Source: Argentina anserina
Lineage: Eukaryota > Streptophyta > Magnoliopsida > Rosales > Rosaceae
Direction: 5' to 3'
DNA length: 64,000 bases
Assembly (NCBI RefSeq): GCF_933775445.1
Contig: NC_065876.1
Location: 7,006,001-7,070,000, forward strand
A program made the position numbers and the translations under genes. Within the stretch, counting starts at the first letter, position 1. Every line of letters begins with the position of its first letter. The notes beneath the pieces were generated by a model, which did no database searches, was not told the origin of the DNA, and was given only the letters and a program-made list of their open reading frames with translations. Shown here in pieces: positions 12,979 through 27,571 of the stretch.

Positions 12979-14980
12979 CTATATAACCAGAGAGGGGTAG
13001 TTCTGAGAGGAGGAGTCTCAAACCCAAAACTGCACATCACTCTCCTTCCTTAGTTTTTCCTCTTCTTCCTTTCTGGTCCAAATTTCACATCACACAAACA
13101 CCTCCATTTCCGTCGACGCTGCTCTGTTTTTCAAATTCAGAGCTCCTTACCCAGAAAAGTTTCCACTCTTATTGATAGAAATGAAGACAAAATGTGGGCT
13201 AGCTCTACAGACCAAAAAGTCTCAATCTTTCATACAAAAGTCTCAAACCAAACACCATCTTCTGTTTGGTTTCTGAGAAAAAAAAGTGTAAGCTTTAACA
13301 TGCCCTTCCTGTCATTTTTCTTTTACCAAGTGCAATTACTGTTTGTTTTTCCTTGTGGGTTTTGATTATATATATATATATACATATATAAATTTTGTAA
13401 ATCATATATGATGTGTTTCAAAGAGAGTTATAAGGGATACGTGTGATCTGAAAAGTATGGGGTGATTTCAGAGGCGATAATTAGCTAGAGTTTCTGCGAA
13501 TGGTGGCGTCAATCTGACTACCTGTTTCAATTTCCATTAATTACAGTAGTGGCAGATAGTGTAAATTTGATGAGAGGCGTAAGGAGATTATGGTCTCTCT
13601 GTAGGAGGAATCCATTAACATGCAGAGTTGCAGACTAAGCATAGCTTGCGGTGCCTTTCCTGAGGATTTAAGCCAGTCAAAGACTCAAAAGCTTCAAGAC
13701 CTCATTAGGTGTCTAAAGAGGAAGGGCTTTACGTAGAGGCCTCTTTTACTTTCTTATGCATATTTTCTGGTGTCTTATCACTGATGTCATCTAGGACAAG
13801 ATTTAAAAAAAAAACTTAATATACTAAACTAGAACAGCTCAAAGGTATACTATCATTTGAATTTTTTTTTCTTATGTTTTCGTCATTATTGTGAAATTTT
13901 GATCGTTTTTCTAACAAAATATTGTAAATAATTATATATGTGTTTACAAAATATCTGATATCTTGTGTGTCCCTTAGCTCCGACCTTCCCATATATGGGC
14001 CGGTCGGGCACGTTTTCCGATGTAAAGATTTTATTGTCAAGCTAAAAATGATGATAATTGTTGTTGGCCTGAAGCAGAATTTTTTTGTTTGAAGAAAAGT
14101 TTATTTGGCTTGCTATGAGCCCAGGAAACCACGGGAAAAGAATGTATAAATTTTGGTGATAGGCCCACTTAAAGCCAACCTTGTAGGACTACTAGTATTG
14201 AGTTTGAATAGTTCTTCAAAAGTTCAAGCTACATCTCTGTAATTAGTTTCAATTTCTCCAGACCATTAGAAAAATTCTCTGTCACCAGTTGCGTATGTTT
14301 TACATGAATGCATACAAGGTTAAGACTTTTCCTACCTCCTGAATCTTCAACTAGCCATGATTAAATAATATATATTCGTGTTCGATGTTAGTTGAGTGTG
14401 ATCATGAACCTGATTAGCTCGTTACAAATTCTGATTTGGATTTGTATGCTAGTTTTCATTGACTATATAAAGTTCTATGATGAACTGTGATGATCAAGAC
14501 TTTATATTATACTATACGATGCATGTGCCGCTATGTAGAACCTGTACGAGAAAGAGCCTAGTACTACTTTTTTGTTTTGTGAGAAGAAGTGAAAGAGCCT
14601 AGTCTTATGAACAGTCTGGAACCAAAAAAAAAACATTAAAAATCGACTTGTCTAGAACTTGTCTTGAATTTGTGAACTGGATAAGTTATTGTGATTGAAA
14701 CTTTTACCTGCATAATTGTGAATGCTACCATTTTGTTAAAGATTTTGCACACACGATTCGTGGTTACTATGAGTGACAATGCCGTGACTATATAGTTACA
14801 CACCGGTAGCACTTTCTCGTCTTCTTTAGCTCCACATCCCTTTTTAGAGTGTGGTTGTGAATATGCGTTTATGAGATCTGCAGATTTAAATATGCTGATC
14901 AGCTGATGACATAATATGTGTCACATTTTGCAGGATTGAATTGATAATTTTTTGTACCTTCTATCAAAGTCTGGTTCAAA
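12979..14980 (+). promoter_or_regulatory. Promoter, 5' leader and leader intron of the first CHX gene
   Basis: A TATA box (CTATATAACC, 12979-12988) is followed by a pyrimidine-rich leader of roughly 275 bases ending at a good donor (AAGT/GTAAGC, 13288). A matching acceptor (TTTTGCAG, ending at 14933) lies 47 bases before the ATG at 14981. The leader contains a 31-codon upstream ORF (ATG 13181, stop 13274-13276). Transcript start and splicing are inferred, not observed. Confidence 0.5.
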
Positions 14981-17900
14981 ATGGCGAACAATACCACAGT
15001 AACATGTCCATCTCCTATGAAAGCAACATCCAATGGGGTCTTCCAGGGTGATAATCCTCTGGATTTTGCGCTCCCTCTTGCCATCTTGCAAATATGTCTT
15101 GTGGTTGCACTTACGCGCATTCTGGCGTATTTTCTTCGGCCACTAAGACAGCCTCGCGTGATTGCAGAGATTGTTGTAAGTATCTATAGTATGTACTACA
15201 TATGCATTGCCTTTGTTGGCTTTGCATGCTCTAATTAAATTTTGCTTATAAAGTGGCTGATTATTGGCAAATTAATCAGTTTCATCAAATATTTAAATGA
15301 TATAATCAGAATCAAGAGAAATGCATTTCCAAGATAGTGTGGAAGTATTAGTTTTCTCTTGGGCTCGTTGATATTGGCGCTTAATATTATGCACGTCTTG
15401 ATCTGTTTCTCACTTGCTCAGTATGCATCATGTCTTCTTCAGTAGCTTTCAAACATGCAATTATAAACTTCTAATTATTATTTTCAATCAGATTGGATAT
15501 AATCTGGAGATCATTAATAAAAATTCCTCAGTTTCAATATCTGTCGTCTGAAAGAATATATATGCCATTTGAACAATAATTGCAACTTATGTGGTATTGT
15601 AAAATTGGGTCCATTAATGAAATTTTAAAGAGAGTAACGTTTACTTGTCTTTTTTTTTTGGAGAAAATTAGTGATAAACCCAATATTGGAGTCTAGTTAA
15701 ACCCATACTCAATTGTTTTTTCAATCTACACCCAATTGTTTTTATAAAAATCTATTTTGCCCTTTTGATCATTTGGGTTTACTTAATCTTAGCATTCATT
15801 TAAAATAGAGAAATTTTAGATAGACTCTATTAACCTCTTAATACACACACCTATTTTGTTTTTTTTTCTTTAATAAGATATATAGATAAGTAAAATGACT
15901 AAAATAGACATTATTAGAAGGAAAAAAATGACGCAATATATAGACCTACATGTATAAATTACATCTTCTTCATCATAGACTATAACTTATATATATTAGT
16001 TATTATTATATATTTTCATTGTAACAATTCTTAATTTTCTTCTTATATGATTACAAGTCATGTTGAACAACTTGATACATATTTTTGTTCGATTTAGATT
16101 GATGTTTGAGTTGTAACAACAATATTTCTTCATTAATTATTAATTTTCAATGATCATTTGAATATAGAATGAAGTTTATAGCAAAAACTAATAGAACGTA
16201 TGATTTAAAAATATTACAAAAAAATATAGATATACATTAGTTATATCAAATAATATGATAATTAATGATTTTTTAGAATAAGGGTATTTTGGGCACTTTG
16301 GGATGTGTATTTAGTAAAAAATAATTTAGTTGGTAGTTTATTAAGTAGGGGTGTGTATTAAAAGATTAGTGGAGTGTATTTAAAATTTAAAATATTGTAC
16401 AATTCAAACATTCAATTGATTATTTATTACTTTAAATTGTTGAAAGTTTCGATTTAAAATTTTTCTTGAGAAATTTTTTTTATATAGATGATATCAAATT
16501 TTCAAAATACAAACACTACTCCAACTTTTATAGATCATAGGAGAGAATTCATACTTTTTGTGTACTTGTATCATTTGTTCATTTCATTTTTGAATCTGTG
16601 AATGAGGTATGTTATCCATGCAATATGTATGTACGTATATATGTTTTCTCAAATATTTTCTTTTCGTATCACTGTATATGAACTTTCGTATGGTAAATTT
16701 TTGTTCTAGGTTTCAACTTTTCATTTTTTTTTCTCTCTACTGTTACCTAATAAATAAAAACATGCATATTAGTATATATTTCACATTCAACCTATGAAAA
16801 AGATTTTTGGAATAATAGAATACCTAACAAATAGGTTAATATAAAAATTCCTAGAAGAGATATACACATCTATAGAGATACGTACCTAATCATTAGGTTG
16901 TAATTATAGGGAAGAAACCTTATATCTCTACCACAAACATAGGTTTGCATTATATGAACAAAATCTACCTATAAAATAGAAAGTTTAAAATTATTTAAAA
17001 AATTGAAAAGTTTATATCAACATGAAGTGATTTCATTATTGAATTGATTTAAATTTAAAAAGTTTTTTATTTCTAGATATATGTAATTAAGGAAATATTC
17101 CATTATTTCTATTTCTAAATTTATGATAAACAAAAGAAAAACTGAATTATTTAGGGACTATGAAAATATATAATTAAGGTAATAAATAATAGCATAATTT
17201 GTTCATTGACTAATGACTGATGTATATCAGTCTTTAATAGTGGCATTTTGTAATTTAGATTTAAATAAATGATAATAATTTGATGAATAATGAAGAAAAA
17301 TATAGGTGAGTTTCTCTTTGAAAAAATTCTAAAAATTGGATTTATATTGAAATACCCCTTTTTTCTTTCTTCTGCAGGGAGGAATCTTACTTGGCCCGTC
17401 AGCTCTTGGTCGCAACAAGAACTATATCAATGCAATTTTCCCTGAAAAAAGTCTTACAGTGCTTGATACTTTAGCAAATTTCGGTCTTCTCTTCTTTCTG
17501 TTCCTAGTGGGTTTGGAACTAGATCCCAAGTCCCTCCGCAGGACTGGAAAGAAGGCTATGAGCATAGCTCTTGCAGGAATTACTTTACCTTTTGTATTAG
17601 GCATTGGTACATCGTTTGTTCTAAAAGGAACTATATCTAAAGGTGTAGACGGAGCCCCATTTCTTGTCTTCATGGGAGTGGCTCTTTCTATAACTGCCTT
17701 CCCTGTTTTGGCCCGTATTTTGGCTGAGCTTAAGCTCTTAACCACTGATCTTGGCCGAATGGCCATGTCAGCAGCAGCTGTTAATGATGTGGCTGCATGG
17801 ATTCTTCTTGCTCTTGCCATTTCCCTCTCTGGTAGTGACAGCTCTCCCCTGGTACCACTATGGGTTTTCATGTCCGGATGTGCTTTCGTTCTTGTATGTA

Positions 17901-19694
17901 TATTTGCTGTTCGACCTGTCTTTAAATGGATGGCGCAGCGTAGTCCTGAGGGTGAACCAGTTGAAGAATTGTATGTTTGTGCTACTTTGGTTTCAGTTTT
18001 GGCGGCTGGGTTTGTCACTGAACTCATTGGAATTCATGCTCTATTTGGTGCATTCGTGCTTGGAATTATTTTTCCAAAGGAAGGACCATTTGCAGGTGCC
18101 CTTGTAGAAAAAGTTGAGGATCTTGTGTCTGGCTTATTCCTCCCATTGTACTTTGTCTCAAGTGGATTGAAGACTGATATAACAACCATTCACGGCGCGC
18201 AGTCATGGGGTCTCTTAGTCTTGGTTATTTTAACTGCCTGTTTCGGAAAGGTCTCTGGCACAGTTGCTGTTTCCCTCTTATGCAAAATACCCTTTCAGGA
18301 AGCTCTAGCTTTGGGGTTCCTCATGAATACGAAAGGGTTGGTGGAGCTCATTGTCCTTAACATTGGTAAAGACAGAAAGGTAAATAACTGTTCTTATATT
18401 ATTGATAGGATTTTGAAGGTTTAATATAGGATGCATGTGTCGTGAATGTAAGTTAACGTCTTATAATGTGCAGGTTTTGAATGATGAAACATTTGCTATC
18501 ATGGTTCTTATGGCTGTCTTCACAACTTTCATTACAACACCTATAGTTATGGCAGTATATAAGCCAGCTAAAAGGTTGACTAAAGATTACAAGTACAGAA
18601 CTATTGAGAGGAAAGACCCAAGTAGTCAGCTCCGACTCTTGACCTGTTTCCACGGTACAAGAAACCTCCCCACAATAATCAATCTCATCGAAGCTTCCCG
18701 TGGGACTGAAAAAAATAAACGGCTTTGTGTCTATGCAATGCACCTTACGGAGCTTAATGAGAGGCCTTCTGCAATATTGATGGTTCACAAAGCAAGAAAC
18801 AATGGTCTACCGTTTTGGAATAAAGGGCTGCGGTCAAGTAATGATAATCAAGTTGTTGTGGCTTTTGAGACCTTTGAGCAGCTGAGTCGAGTGACTATTC
18901 GTCCAATGACAGCAATCTCTGCTCTAACTAGCATGCATGAGGACATTTGCACAAGTGCTGACAGTGAAAGAGCAGCAATGATAATCATCCCATTCCACAA
19001 GCACCAGAGGTTGGATGGTACCTTTGAGACAACTCGAAGCGAGTACAGATTGATCAACAAACAGGTTCTTGAGAATGCACCATGTTCAGTGGGGATCATA
19101 GTGGACCGTGGTCTAGGTGGAAGCACCCATGTAAATGCCAGGAATCTTGATTCAGTCGTAACTGTTCTGTTCTTTGGGGGTAGTGATGACCGTGAGGCTC
19201 TTGCTTACGGGTTCCAAATGGTTGAGCATCCGGGCATTACCTTAAACATCATTCACTTCTTACCAAGCCCTGAGCTTCAGGGGGAGATTGTAAGAGTTGA
19301 TGTCAACGATGGCTCAGATACTTCAGCGGGGCCAACGGAGGACAAGTTCATTGCTGAACTGAAGCTCAAGATTTTGAGTTACAGCTCAATCAAATACGAG
19401 GAGAAAATAGTGGGAAATGCTGCAGAAACTACTGCACTGATACGCGAGTTTAGCCAGTGTAACTTGTTTTTGGTTGGTCGAAGGCCTCAGGGTCAGATTC
19501 CTGCTTCCTTGAATGTGAAGAGTGACTGCCCTGAATTGGGGCCTGTTGGGAGCTTGTTGATCTCTCCGGACTTCAGTACCCCTGCATCAGTCTTAGTGGT
19601 ACAGCAACATCATGGGCTCAAATTGCCAAACTCATCAGTCCCTTTGTCGAAGGTAGCGATCATGTTGCCTGAGGAAGAATCAGAAACCGGCTGA
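14981..19694 (+). CDS. CHX18: Cation/H+ antiporter, CHX18-like (first of tandem pair)
   Basis: Monovalent cation/proton exchanger of the plant CPA2/CHX family, expected in endomembranes and involved in K+ and pH homeostasis. Coding exons: 14981-15175, 17378-18379 and 18474-19694 (65, 334 and 406 codons; 805 aa), all junctions phase 0 with GT-AG introns. Residues of about 30-430 form the multi-span Na+/H+-exchanger domain, including the [11 protein letters not shown] motif with the ion-site Asn-Asp at 201-202 and [18 protein letters not shown] near the end of exon 2. The C-terminal half is the soluble regulatory tail with [21 protein letters not shown] and [14 protein letters not shown] blocks. 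The start ATG begins the family-typical N-terminus ([26 protein letters not shown]). Intron 1 is 2.2 kb and contains a MITE; in the sister gene it is 370 bp. The long minus-strand ORF over exon 2 is a shadow. Confidence 0.95.
15811..16388. mobile_element. MITE in intron 1 of the first CHX gene
   Basis: Imperfect inverted ends of about 43 bp: AAATTTTAGATAGACTCTAT at 15811 and, inverted, a GTGGAGTGTATTTAAAATTT-type end near 16388. Each arm includes a (T)GTGTGTATTAA motif. The interior is AT-rich and non-coding. The paralogous intron lacks it. No clear target-site duplication was identified. Confidence 0.6.
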
Positions 19695-21950
19695 TGCGCA
19701 GCACGCATCGGCTGATTGGATTCTCATTGTACAGCCAGATGGTGGTGAAAATTTAGTTGGAATGTCTACCTTTTTTTTTTTTTGGTAATGGAATGTCCAC
19801 CTTTACTCATACTGAACATTGTTGTATCTGTAAGCTAACAAGTTATCCAATGTTACAGGTTGTACATCTTATGGTATCCTTAATACAATAAGTTGGCATT
19901 CCTTTCTTAATTTCTTGTAATCTTGTGACCTATAAATGCTATCACTTAGGGTTAGGGCAAGGGATGCTTGAGCTTTAAGTCATCCAATCTCTCTGTTGTG
20001 ACTTCTGAGTCACCTCCTTAAAAGGGTATCGGAATATGCCAATAGTTGGCTTAGTCTACAACCTCACAACAAAAGGTTCTGTCTTTCTTTATGAGTAGAC
20101 TAATTCCATTTACATTAAGTACTCAATTATTTTCAGCTAAATAAATCACAAAGGTTGAGTGGAGTAGTATGTAGAACCTATCAATGGGAATAAGCCTTAA
20201 TCATGATAACACGCAATTTGTCAAACAAATTTTGAAAGTGGTGGTATGTATCTACTGTTGTTAAATTATAGAAACTGTAGCTATACCTGATTCCTGTTAC
20301 ATTCATAATTCAGTATTGAATGGTTGGATTAGATTTCAATTGCCAAAAGAATGAACAATTCTACTCAATACAGAAGTTATGAAAAAGATCAACTGAAGAT
20401 CGACTGGCTAATATTATAGATCGGCAAACTTAATTCCTCATCACCTCATTTTTGTTTTAGTTTCTCTCACCCCGTAAGAGCCGGGAAACATATCTCTCAC
20501 TGAAAACATATATTCTAATAGATTGCAAGTTACTTAATTGGTAACATTCGTTCATTTTGTTAACAACACTGAGACGTAAACAAGAGAATTGAAATGACTT
20601 GGTTGTTGAGAAGGCTTCCTATTTAGATGCCTGTTCATCTTTTGCACATAAAGATTCATTACCTTATGTTTGAGTTTAAGACATTAATATAATTTTGAGA
20701 TTAAAACATTAATATTTGGTTGGACACATTTCATAACAAACCGTCCGTCTAACAACCCTGTGTAGATATCGTTTGTGTTAGCTGTGACATTTCATTGTCA
20801 GATTTAATATTTGCAAAGCCAAAGATGGAAAATCTTATTGTAGCATAGGGCAGAGTGCATACATGCTCAATTTCTAAAGTCGGCAAATACATGCACACAC
20901 ACGCTTGCTACATTTTCTCCATTTCACACCTCACACCTGCCATTCTCAGTTTTATACATCGAAATTGTACAAGTTATTAGAGTATTTATGTCATCGTAGA
21001 AATTGTACATTTCATTGTTAGATTCTGGAACAAAAACCGCAACCGTAGCGTTATTGGTATGGGAAAATTCAATGTAAAATTTCCTCACTAAAGTGGGAAT
21101 GAAGGTTTCATGATTAAAAAAAATTGGATTTTTGATCTGCAAACCTGGTTCTTGTGTTTGGTCTTGGACAATGCAACATTGGTTTGGTGCTCGGAGAATC
21201 AAACTTCCGAAAGTAAAAGAAAACGGGGTATTTGTAAAAGACACACTGACGCTCGAGTTAGCAATAGCTTTAATTGCATTAAGTGTTTGTGCGGTTAGTT
21301 ACTTACCTCAAACTATTAGAAGTTTCTCCCAAAATTTGTAGACTATAAAGGCGGAGGATGTGACAATGATTCGCTCAAAGATTATTTTTGTGATTGGGAT
21401 TACACGGGTTTTTTTTAAAGGCTTTCTAAAATGAGGGACTAATCTAGCAATCTATATAAGGAGATATATTACTACTTATAATAAATTGAGATTTAATTTT
21501 AATCCGTATAGAGAGAATTTAAAGATTAAAAATAAAATAATTTAATTTTAAAAAAAATTCTCATTTCATTTGAATTTTTATCTGATAATAATTGATTATA
21601 AATGACAGTGTGAACGAGATTGTAAACTTAAATATAAAGAGGTTTTATAGCTATTCTCTTACCTACTCGACAAATGTTTAATGAATTGTTTTTCGACCGA
21701 GACCTAATTAAACTCGAGTAGATTGCAATTCTTCGTCAAAAATACTCCATCCTCCCTAAAGACGAGCACATGTCATCATCTCAATCTCACGTTCCAAAGG
21801 GGTGCTACATATAATGTCAAAATAAAAAGGAGAACATGCTAAGTAGTGTGTAAAGTCAATTTACAGAGGTGATTGAAAAGTCGTAGCCTGTTTTGCTTTG
21901 CTTCCTAAATTTCCTATCCCCCACTTGAGAGTCGAGACAGCTCGTTAACT
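19695..21950. other. Intergenic between the CHX genes
   Basis: The beginning is the 3' UTR of the first CHX gene; AATACAATAAG near 19880 could serve as a polyadenylation signal. The remainder has no recognisable gene. Short ORFs around 20924-21341 have no recognisable motif and occur on both strands of the same stretch. Confidence 0.5.
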
Positions 21951-22079
21951 CTGAGTCTCTGATCATCTACTCTTAATATTTAAGCACAAACTATAGCTCT
22001 CGAGTCGAGACCGTCCAAACACCCTCTTTTTCCCAGAAACAAAGTGAAATCTTTAGTCACCGAAATCTTGGTTAACCCC

Positions 22080-22991
22080 ACTTGAAAGTGTCTCTCTCTT
22101 TCTCAACCTTCACTTGCTTCCTGGTGTCACAGAGCCATTCCTAACAGCTCTGGTTCAGCCAAGGCCAGAGTGATTTATATTTGATCCATGCAAACCCAAT
22201 AACCCAATAACCAGGTGAAGCCAATCTCCATCTTTCTTATGTTGATTTGGGTTGTTGGTGCATGCTTGGTTTTACAAGATTTGATGGGTTTGTGTAAAGA
22301 TGAATTCTTTTTTAAGAAATCTCACACGGGTGCAATTCCATTGATTGGAAGACTCGTTTTTTTAACTTCTTTACGATAAAGAAGCAATACAATGTTGATT
22401 GTTCATGTTCTATGGTTCTTGATTTTCCAGTTTGATTAACTCTGATTAGTTTAGATGTTTAGAATTCTCGTTTTAATCTCAGTTTTGTGTGCAAACTGGA
22501 GTTTGTTGGTTGGATTTGATGTTGGACTTGATTTCTTGGTTTCAATATTCAGTTTGAGTTTGATTTAATTTAGGACTCAAAGCTCAAACGACCAAGCAAT
22601 GAGCTGTGGGGAAGTTGGCAATTGGCTTACTATATGGACGAAGAAAACAAAAACACTTTTTCTTTTTTATTCTGACCTATTATACCAACAATGACCTTAG
22701 CGAATCAGTCGAGGTTCTTTTGAAGATGATTAGGATTCTGTTTGTTCTCATTCCAAGGACAGTGGAATTTTGCATAGATGGTTCACTTGTTTTTGGCGCA
22801 TAGTAGTGTTGTGCCTTATTACAATTCATTATTTGTTTATTTTTACTTGTTTATTGGAAGGATTACTGAGTGTTTGTTGTAGTTCTGTTCTGTATGAGTT
22901 GGTCATTTTGGAAATGGTAGTCTGATAAGAGCTTCTTTTGGAACAAGAGTTGAATTTTCAGTTTTAGGTGGTGCACTTCTTCTCGGGTGTC
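22080..22991 (+). promoter_or_regulatory. 5' leader and leader intron of the second CHX gene
   Basis: By analogy with the first gene: a pyrimidine-rich leader, a donor at 22215 (AACCAG/GTGAAG) and a pyrimidine-rich acceptor ending at 22961 (TTTTCAG) shortly before the ATG at 22992. A very short upstream ORF (ATG CAA ACC CAA TAA) sits just before the donor. All of this is inferred from sequence signals. Confidence 0.4.
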
Positions 22992-25865
22992 ATGGCTTCA
23001 AATGCTTGTCCGCCTCCAATGAAGGCGACATCAAATGGTGTATTCCAGGGTGATGATCCTCTTCATTTTGCACTGCCTCTTGCTATTTTGCAGATATGTA
23101 TAGTAGTTGCTCTCACTCGAGGTCTTGCCTATCTTTTGAGACCACTAAGACAGCCGCGAGTCGTTGCTGAGATAATTGTAAGCGTGTTGCTCCTTTCTTA
23201 GGCATATATTCAATCACAGTGCTGTTGGTTTTAGCCATTATATTTCTGTAATTATACACACTTTTACCAATTCTAAGGGGGAGCTTTTGTGACCATTGTT
23301 AATTTTTTTCTCTCATGTAAATGTGAACTTTTTCTGTTGTGTAGTAGGGATTTTATGATATGTTAGAATGACACCAATATTAGTTTCCCTGTTGTAAAAT
23401 GTTTTTTTTATCTCTTCTCGTATGCATTGCTTGATCATTTCATCTAACATTCTCTTTCTGCATTTTTTAACTGCACCAAAAGAGAAAATTGATGGAACCA
23501 TGTTAATAGTAGTTCATCTGAGTCTGAATACGTTCCTGGTTTGGCAGGGAGGAGTACTACTTGGTCCTTCAGCTATGGGGCGAAACAAAAGTTATCTACA
23601 GGCCATATTTCCACCAAAGAGTATAACGGTGTTAGACACCCTAGCAAACCTTGGTCTCCTATTCTTTTTATTCTTGGCAGGCCTGGAAATCGATCCTAAA
23701 GCCCTTCGCCAGACTGGTAAAAAAGCTTTTGCCATTGCCATGGTGGGAATCAGTTTCCCATTTGCATTAGGAATTGGTTCATCATTTGTCCTCCGAGCAA
23801 CTATATCCAAAGGGGTAGATTTTACTGCCTTTCTTGTGTTCATGGGTGTGGCCCTCTCTATAACTGCTTTCCCTGTTTTGGCACGTATTCTAGCTGAGCT
23901 AAAACTTTTGACCACTGAAATTGGAAGACTGGCTATGTCAGCTGCAGCAGTTAATGATGTGGCCGCTTGGGTTCTGCTTGCTCTTGCCATTGCCCTATCG
24001 GGCAATAACCAATCGCCCCTTGTTTCATTGTGGGTCTTATTGTCGGGCTTCATGTTTGTCATTTGTGCAATTCTCATTGTACCCCCAATCTTTAAATGGA
24101 TGGCTCAACGGTGTCATGACGGTGAACCCATTGACGAAATCTACGTGTGTGCTACACTTACTGCTGTCCTGGCAGCTGGTTTTATTACCGATACAATTGG
24201 GATTCATGCCATGTTTGGTGCTTTTGTCATTGGAGTTCTTGTTCCAAAGGAGGGGCTTTTTGCGGGTAGTCTTGTGGAAAAAGTAGAAGATCTTGTATCT
24301 GGTCTCTTTCTTCCGTTGTACTTTGTTTCAAGTGGACTGAAGACCAATGTAGCCACAATTCAGGGAGTTCAGTCATGGGGTCTATTAGTTTTGGTCATAT
24401 TTACTGCCTGTTTTGGGAAAATTTGCGGGACTGTTGTGGTCTCAATTTTATGCAAGGTGCCTGTCCGGGAGGCTTTAGCTCTTGGGTTCTTAATGAACAC
24501 TAAAGGGTTGGTGGAACTCATTGTCCTCAACATTGGCAAAGATAGAAAGGTAAGTAAGATGTTACTCATGCTATTATAGTCTTAATACTTTAACCAGGTA
24601 TACTACTTTTATCCAACAGTTGGATTAATACATTTAATTTTCCCATTTTGCAGGTTTTGAATGACCAGACTTTTGCCATCATGGTTCTAATGGCTCTGTT
24701 TACTACTTTCATCACTACACCTCTTGTCACTGCTGTATATAAGCCAGCAAAAAGAGCTAGAATGGCTGATTACAAGTATAAGACAATTGAAAGGAAGAAT
24801 CCAAACTCCCAGCTAAGGATCTTGTCCTGTTTCCACAGTGCCAGAAACATTCCATCAATCATAAACCTGCTTGAGGCCTCACGGGGTACAGAGAAGCGTG
24901 AAGGCCTTTGTGTTTATGCGATGCACCTGAAGGAGCTCTCTGAGAGGTCATCGGCTATCCTAATGGTACACAAGGCAAGAAGGAATGGTTTACCCTTTTG
25001 GAATAAGGGACTGAGATCAAATTCTGACAATGTTGTTGTGGCATTCGAGGCATACCAACAATTGAGCCGCGTGTCCATCAGGCCAATGACTGAGATCTCT
25101 TCGGTTTCTGATATGCACGAGGACATTTGTGCCACTGCTGAGAGCAAAAGAGCTGCAATAATAATTCTTCCATTCCATAAGCACCAGAGGCTAGATGGTA
25201 TGTTGGAAACGACCCGGAATGACTTCCGTGGGGTTAACAAAAGAGTTCTTGAGCATGCACCGTGCTCTGTTGGAATACTAGTCGACCGTGGGCTTGGTGG
25301 AGCCACACATATTGCTGCAAGTAATGTTTCATATTTCATCACAGTTCTTTACTTTGGGGGTCATGATGATCGTGAAGCCCTTGCCTATGGGGCTCGCATG
25401 GCCGAGCACCCTGGTATCCGTCTAGCGGTCATTCGCTTCTCAGTAGAACCTGAAATTGTTGGGGAGATATCCACAGTTAATATTGATCACAATTCTGGCA
25501 GCAAAGTGGGGTCAGTAGATGAGGAATTCCTTGCCGAGTTCAAGCATAGATTCGCCCAGGATGACTCAATCACATACGAAGAGAAGGTAGTCAGAAATGA
25601 GGCACAAACCATTGGTGTGATTTGTGAGATAGGCCGATGCCATCTGTTTCTGGTGGGGCGAAGTCCTGGTGGTGAAGTACCCTTGGCCCTGGATAGGAGG
25701 AGTGAGTGTCCCGAATTGGGGCCTGTAGGAAGCTTGTTGATTTCACCAGATTTCCATACACAAGCATCAGTGTTGGTAGTGCAGCAGTACAATGGTCAGG
25801 TACCTTTGAATTTGACCTCGGATATAGAGGAGTCCTCACCTGATAAAGATACAGACTCGGTATAG
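22992..25865 (+). CDS. CHX18: Cation/H+ antiporter, CHX18-like (second of tandem pair)
   Basis: Paralogue of the gene at 14981. Coding exons: 22992-23177, 23548-24549 and 24654-25865 (62, 334 and 403 codons; 799 aa). Exon 2 is exactly as long as in the first gene (1,002 bp) and all junctions are phase 0. ATG 22992 is chosen because it starts the conserved [27 protein letters not shown]-terminus; the upstream in-frame stretch has no ATG. The Na+/H+-exchanger domain spans about residues 25-425 with AVNDVAAW (Asp about 199) and [23 protein letters not shown]. The tail has [36 protein letters not shown] and [14 protein letters not shown]. Of the two, this one looks closer to Arabidopsis CHX18 (for example [19 protein letters not shown]). 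Both copies look intact. Confidence 0.95.

Positions 25866-27571
<1,706 letters not shown>

Noticed and set aside
17422..18027. 201-codon minus-strand ORF
   Set aside because: Antisense to CHX exon 2; the same shadow appears opposite the paralogue (23592-24077), which follows from codon bias of a conserved exon.
23422..23547. N-terminal extension of the second CHX exon 2 frame
   Set aside because: It is intron sequence that happens to be open; the acceptor at 23547 joins exon 1 in frame exactly as in the paralogue.
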